Assembly (NCBI RefSeq): GCF_019308285.1
Contig: NZ_WWEM01000035.1
Coordinates: 186,001 to 250,000 of the forward strand
Source: Flavobacterium quisquiliarum
GTDB lineage: Bacteria; Bacteroidota; Bacteroidia; Flavobacteriales; Flavobacteriaceae
Reading direction: 5' to 3'
Length of the DNA: 64,000 nt
Part shown: in pieces, positions 61,060 through 64,000 of the stretch
Layout of the letters: every line of letters begins with the position of its first letter
Position numbering within the stretch: the first letter of the stretch is position 1
The notes under the pieces: generated by a model
Databases searched by the model: none
What the model saw: only the letters and a program-made list of their open reading frames with translations
Told to the model about the DNA's origin: nothing
Translations under genes and position numbers: made by a program

Positions 61060-62817
61060 CTAAATATTGTTCGCAAATTGAGCTGGAGATACTCCAGTTC
61101 TTTTGCGAAATGATTTTGCAAAAGAAACAGCATTCTTAAAACCAACACTTTCGGCAATTGCCTGAGTAGAATATTTACGATATAAATGATTGGTAATCAT
61201 TTGATTAATAACATAATTAATCTTTAGTTCGTTAGAATACTCTCCGAAAGATTTACCAAATCTTTTATTCACCACATAAGATAGATAAGTAGTATTTGTT
61301 TTGATCTTTTTCGCGGCATAAGATAGCGTAAAATCAGCATTTAAATATTCTAATTTTTCTTCCAGAGCCAAAAGTTTTTCTACAATTTTATTTTCTTTGG
61401 CCTCATCAATACTCAAATTTGCATTTTCCTTTTTGAGCAGAGACTCTTCTAATTCAGGAACTTCTAAAACTACAGGTTTTTCAATTGTTTTCTCAATTTC
61501 TTTCTTCTCTAAATTAGCTTTAAATTCTTCAATTAAAGCATTCATTTTTTTCTGTGCTTTATTTTTATCCCGAATGTTTTTAATTAAAAAAAAGACAATT
61601 GCTACCACCAAAATAACATAGAAAACTTTAAGTGCTTTATTCCATAAGACTTCATATTTATATTTCTCCTGAATACTTACCATCTCTTCACTAAGATTAG
61701 CAGTACCTAGTTTATAATTAACGTCTAAGGCTTCTTCTCTCAATTCTCCTTCATATTTTTCGTAGGCATCTAAATATAATTTAGAATGCTTAAAAGCCAA
61801 TTCTGGCTCATTTTTTATATTATAAATTTTAGCCTGTATATAATTGGATTGAAAATAACTTTTATCGATTTTCTTCTCTTTGAGAGCAATCGAGTCATTT
61901 TTTTTCAAAAAGACCAAAGCTTTGTCATACTTTTTCTGGGTATAATAGAGTTCTCCCAGATTGTAATTTGCAATCTTGTAATACACTTGGTCATTATTTT
62001 GCTTAGCATACATTGCTATATCAAAATAGGCTTTTTCAGCGTTTTTAACATCTTTTTTTACCAGATAGATATTTCCTAGACTTAGAGTGGCCGTCATTTT
62101 ATTATCTATATAGTTCTGCGAAAAATTGACTGCTTTTTTATAAAAATATTCGGCGGAGTCAAGCAAAAATAATTTATTCCTATTCTTCATAAAATAGCTT
62201 TCGTAGACATTTCCTAAATTGGTATAAATATTACTTTTACTATTTTGAAATTGATCTTTTTCGTAAAGTCCCTCATTTTTATCTAGAAAATCACTGTTCT
62301 GTCTTAAATTTTTGGCAGCAAGTGCGTAATTCCCAACTTCAGAATTCACCAAAGCCATATTGCTTTTAAATTTTACAGTTTGTATAACATCTGATGTTTT
62401 TATCGAAAGCTTAATTCCTTCCTGATAATTACTTAAGGCTTCACCAAAATTTTTTCTTTTCCACTCGGTTAACCCTCTGTAATTATAGAGATAGGCTCTA
62501 ATGTTTATTTTTTCAACAGATTCGGGAATTTTTTTATAGTATTCTAATGCTTTGTTATACCATTCATCACATTTAACGCGGTTGTTCTTTAACTGATACA
62601 AATAGGATCCTGCGCCATAAGCAAAGGCTAAATGTTCATTCTTGCTAGATTTCTGAAGTTCGGCTGCGTACTTTAGTCCTTCATCAAAATTACCGTTCAT
62701 ACTGAAACGTATTTTATCCTGTAACTGTAAATACTCTTGTTCAGTAAACTCTTTTGTAGGTTGAGCCATACTAGTATTAAGTAGGAATAAAAATAGAAAA
62801 GAGATGATCAGCCTCAT
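61060..62817 (-). CDS. Membrane-spanning TPR / AraC-type transcription regulator
   Basis: 585 residues. Signal peptide (1-18, ending SMAQ), then tetratricopeptide repeats (about 40-370, e.g. YYNRGL-like NYRGLTEWKRKNFGEALSNY), a membrane helix (about 393-413), a coiled-coil linker, and a C-terminal AraC HTH pair (LSYAAKKIKTNTTYLSYVVN and QAIAESVGFKNAVSFAKSFR). The TPRs should face the periplasm and the HTH the cytoplasm: a one-component sensor. It is convergent with the KGG array, 11 bp away, and is the obvious candidate regulator of the peptide locus. No kinase domain. Confidence 0.9.
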   Translation of the reverse strand: MRLIISFLFLFLLNTSMAQPTKEFTEQEYLQLQDKIRFSMNGNFDEGLKYAAELQKSSKNEHLAFAYGAGSYLYQLKNNRVKCDEWYNKALEYYKKIPESVEKINIRAYLYNYRGLTEWKRKNFGEALSNYQEGIKLSIKTSDVIQTVKFKSNMALVNSEVGNYALAAKNLRQNSDFLDKNEGLYEKDQFQNSKSNIYTNLGNVYESYFMKNRNKLFLLDSAEYFYKKAVNFSQNYIDNKMTATLSLGNIYLVKKDVKNAEKAYFDIAMYAKQNNDQVYYKIANYNLGELYYTQKKYDKALVFLKKNDSIALKEKKIDKSYFQSNYIQAKIYNIKNEPELAFKHSKLYLDAYEKYEGELREEALDVNYKLGTANLSEEMVSIQEKYKYEVLWNKALKVFYVILVVAIVFFLIKNIRDKNKAQKKMNALIEEFKANLEKKEIEKTIEKPVVLEVPELEESLLKKENANLSIDEAKENKIVEKLLALEEKLEYLNADFTLSYAAKKIKTNTTYLSYVVNKRFGKSFGEYSNELKINYVINQMITNHLYRKYSTQAIAESVGFKNAVSFAKSFRKRTGVSPAQFANNI

Positions 62818-62934
62818 TTATTAAATTTTTGGTATTCAAAAATAGTCTATAAATTATCAATAAACTACAATTAATTTGCCAAATTCCTATTAATTTTATT
62901 TTTACCTTTAAAAAATATAACAAAACAAGAACTA

Positions 62935-62962
62935 TTTGTTATATTTTTATTACGTAAATTTG
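62935..62962 (+). promoter_or_regulatory. Promoter of acyl-CoA dehydrogenase gene
   Basis: TTTG (62935-62938), 16-bp spacer, TAAATTTG (62955-62962), 21 bp before the ATG. The -7 match is perfect; the spacer is slightly short. Confidence 0.55.
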
Positions 62963-62983
62963 TTTTGTTAAAAATTAAAAAAC

Positions 62984-64000
62984 ATGAAACCAGACCTATT
63001 TCAATCTCCAGATTACTACAACTTAGACGATTTACTTTCTGACGAACATAAATTGGTTCGCGAATCTGCTCGTGCATGGGTTAAAAAAGAAGTTTCTCCT
63101 ATTATAGAAGAATATGCTCAAAAAGCAGAATTCCCTAAACAATTAATTAAAGGTCTTGGAGAAATTGGTGGTTTTGGACCTTATATTCCTGTCGAATATG
63201 GTGGTGCTGGATTAGACCAAATCTCTTATGGCTTAATTATGCAGGAAATCGAAAGAGGCGATTCTGGTGTAAGATCAACCTCATCTGTTCAATCTTCGTT
63301 AGTAATGTATCCCATTTGGAAATATGGAAACGAAGAACAAAGAATGAAATACCTGCCAAAACTTGCTACAGGAGAATATATTGGCTGTTTTGGTTTAACA
63401 GAGCCGGATCATGGTTCTGATCCAGGAAGCATGATTACTAATTTTAAAGATATGGGAGATCACTATCTTTTAAACGGTGCTAAAATGTGGATTTCCAACG
63501 CTCCGTTTGCCGACATTGCCATTGTATGGGCTAAAAATGAAGAAGGCCGAATTCATGGTTTAATTGTGGAACGAGGTATGGAAGGCTTTACAACTCCAGA
63601 AACCCATAATAAATGGTCGCTTCGTGCCTCTGCAACCGGAGAATTGATTTTTGATAATGTAAAAGTTCCAAAAGAAAATCTTTTACCTAATAAATCGGGG
63701 CTTGGCGCTCCGCTTGGCTGTTTAGATTCTGCTCGTTACGGAATTGCTTGGGGAGCAATTGGCGCTGCAATGGATTGTTACGATACTGCTTTACGTTACT
63801 CTAAAGAGAGAATTCAGTTTGGAAAAGCAATTGGAGGAACACAATTACAACAGAAAAAACTGGCAGAAATGATTACCGAAATCACGAAAGCACAATTATT
63901 AACCTGGCGTTTAGGTGTTTTAAGAAACGAAGGAAAAGCAACTACTGCACAAATCTCGATGGCAAAACGTAACAATGTAAATATGGCAATCAACATAGCG
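62984..64000 (+). CDS. Acyl-CoA dehydrogenase, glutaryl-CoA dehydrogenase-like (3' truncated by window edge)
   Basis: 339 residues visible from MKPDLFQSPDYYNLDDLLSD; the frame is open to the window end. The N-terminal helical domain, ARAWVKKEVSPIIEEYA, is followed by the FAD/substrate region CFGLTEPDHGSDPGSM and KMWISNAPFADIAIVW, as in glutaryl-CoA dehydrogenases. The catalytic Glu region lies beyond the window. It likely oxidises glutaryl-CoA or a short acyl-CoA in lysine/tryptophan breakdown, passing electrons to ETF. Confidence 0.9.
   Translation, partial: MKPDLFQSPDYYNLDDLLSDEHKLVRESARAWVKKEVSPIIEEYAQKAEFPKQLIKGLGEIGGFGPYIPVEYGGAGLDQISYGLIMQEIERGDSGVRSTSSVQSSLVMYPIWKYGNEEQRMKYLPKLATGEYIGCFGLTEPDHGSDPGSMITNFKDMGDHYLLNGAKMWISNAPFADIAIVWAKNEEGRIHGLIVERGMEGFTTPETHNKWSLRASATGELIFDNVKVPKENLLPNKSGLGAPLGCLDSARYGIAWGAIGAAMDCYDTALRYSKERIQFGKAIGGTQLQQKKLAEMITEITKAQLLTWRLGVLRNEGKATTAQISMAKRNNVNMAINIA

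Noticed and set aside
1..64000. tRNA, rRNA, prophage, integrase or insertion-sequence genes
   Set aside because: I looked for CCA-ended cloverleaf stretches, rRNA signatures and transposase or integrase motifs and saw none that I could support by eye.

Overview
The window looks like a chromosomal segment of a Flavobacterium (Bacteroidota). The DNA is AT-rich, ribosome-binding sites are weak or absent, and several genes are preceded by the Bacteroidota -7 promoter element TAnnTTTG. Many genes are typical of the phylum: a MurF-alanine racemase fusion, a DnaE with an N-terminal proofreading exonuclease, TonB-dependent and beta-barrel outer-membrane proteins, and a ribosomal protein S16 with a long Ala/Glu tail. 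I see no tRNA, rRNA, CRISPR array, integrase or transposase.

Layout. 1-3.8 kb: end of a histidine kinase, thioredoxin and an AsmA-like protein. 3.9-7.4 kb: a restriction-modification unit (C5 methyltransferase overlapping a probable restriction enzyme) followed by an HNH nuclease. 7.4-13.5 kb: small hypothetical genes, a ribosome hibernation factor, a repeat lipoprotein, an Amt transporter, trmB, a LysE-type exporter and an alkyltransferase-like protein. 13.6-21.2 kb: a histidine kinase and an NtrC-type sigma-54 activator, divergent from an efflux adaptor, ABC ATPase and FtsX/MacB permease; a near-consensus sigma-54 promoter and an upstream palindrome lie between them. 21.3-31.5 kb: L,D-transpeptidase, an Fe-S group (Mrp, NifU domain, ferredoxin), SMI1/KNR4 protein, asd, mscL, murF-alr and two envelope proteins. 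31.7-39.1 kb: a His-rich protein with a TonB receptor, prolyl oligopeptidase, a Gfo/Idh/MocA oxidoreductase and a beta-barrel protein. 39.3-49.5 kb: dnaE and a leuC-leuD-cimA-like-leuB operon. 49.6-53.3 kb: RRM protein, lipoprotein, rpsP-rimM, an S23-like protein and a TrmN6-type methyltransferase.

The most unusual part is 53.3-62.8 kb, a peptide-export locus. On the minus strand are a VKOR-thioredoxin protein, three small precursors with 25-residue double-glycine leaders and even numbers of core cysteines (4, 2, 6), a C39-peptidase ABC exporter and its HlyD partner. The genes fit making, disulfide-bonding, trimming and secreting cysteine-rich peptides. A GC-richer, strongly structured probable RNA with its own terminator lies between the last precursor and the exporter. 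Divergently, on the plus strand, is a tandem array of six small genes repeating about every 198 bp. Each encodes a 47-48-residue precursor with a KGG leader end and an almost invariant Cys-free Thr/Pro/Glu/Asn/Gly core. The array ends 11 bp from a convergent gene for a membrane-spanning TPR/AraC regulator. Direct repeats in the divergent intergenic region could be its operator. The window ends inside an acyl-CoA dehydrogenase gene.

Many intergenic gaps hold long inverted repeats from a few recurring sequence families (GCCACGAATTC, CACAGATTAAAAGG, CAAAGTGACAAAG, CTACAAGGTTTT, CCCGACAG). They look like interspersed hairpin elements, several of them placed between genes as terminators.
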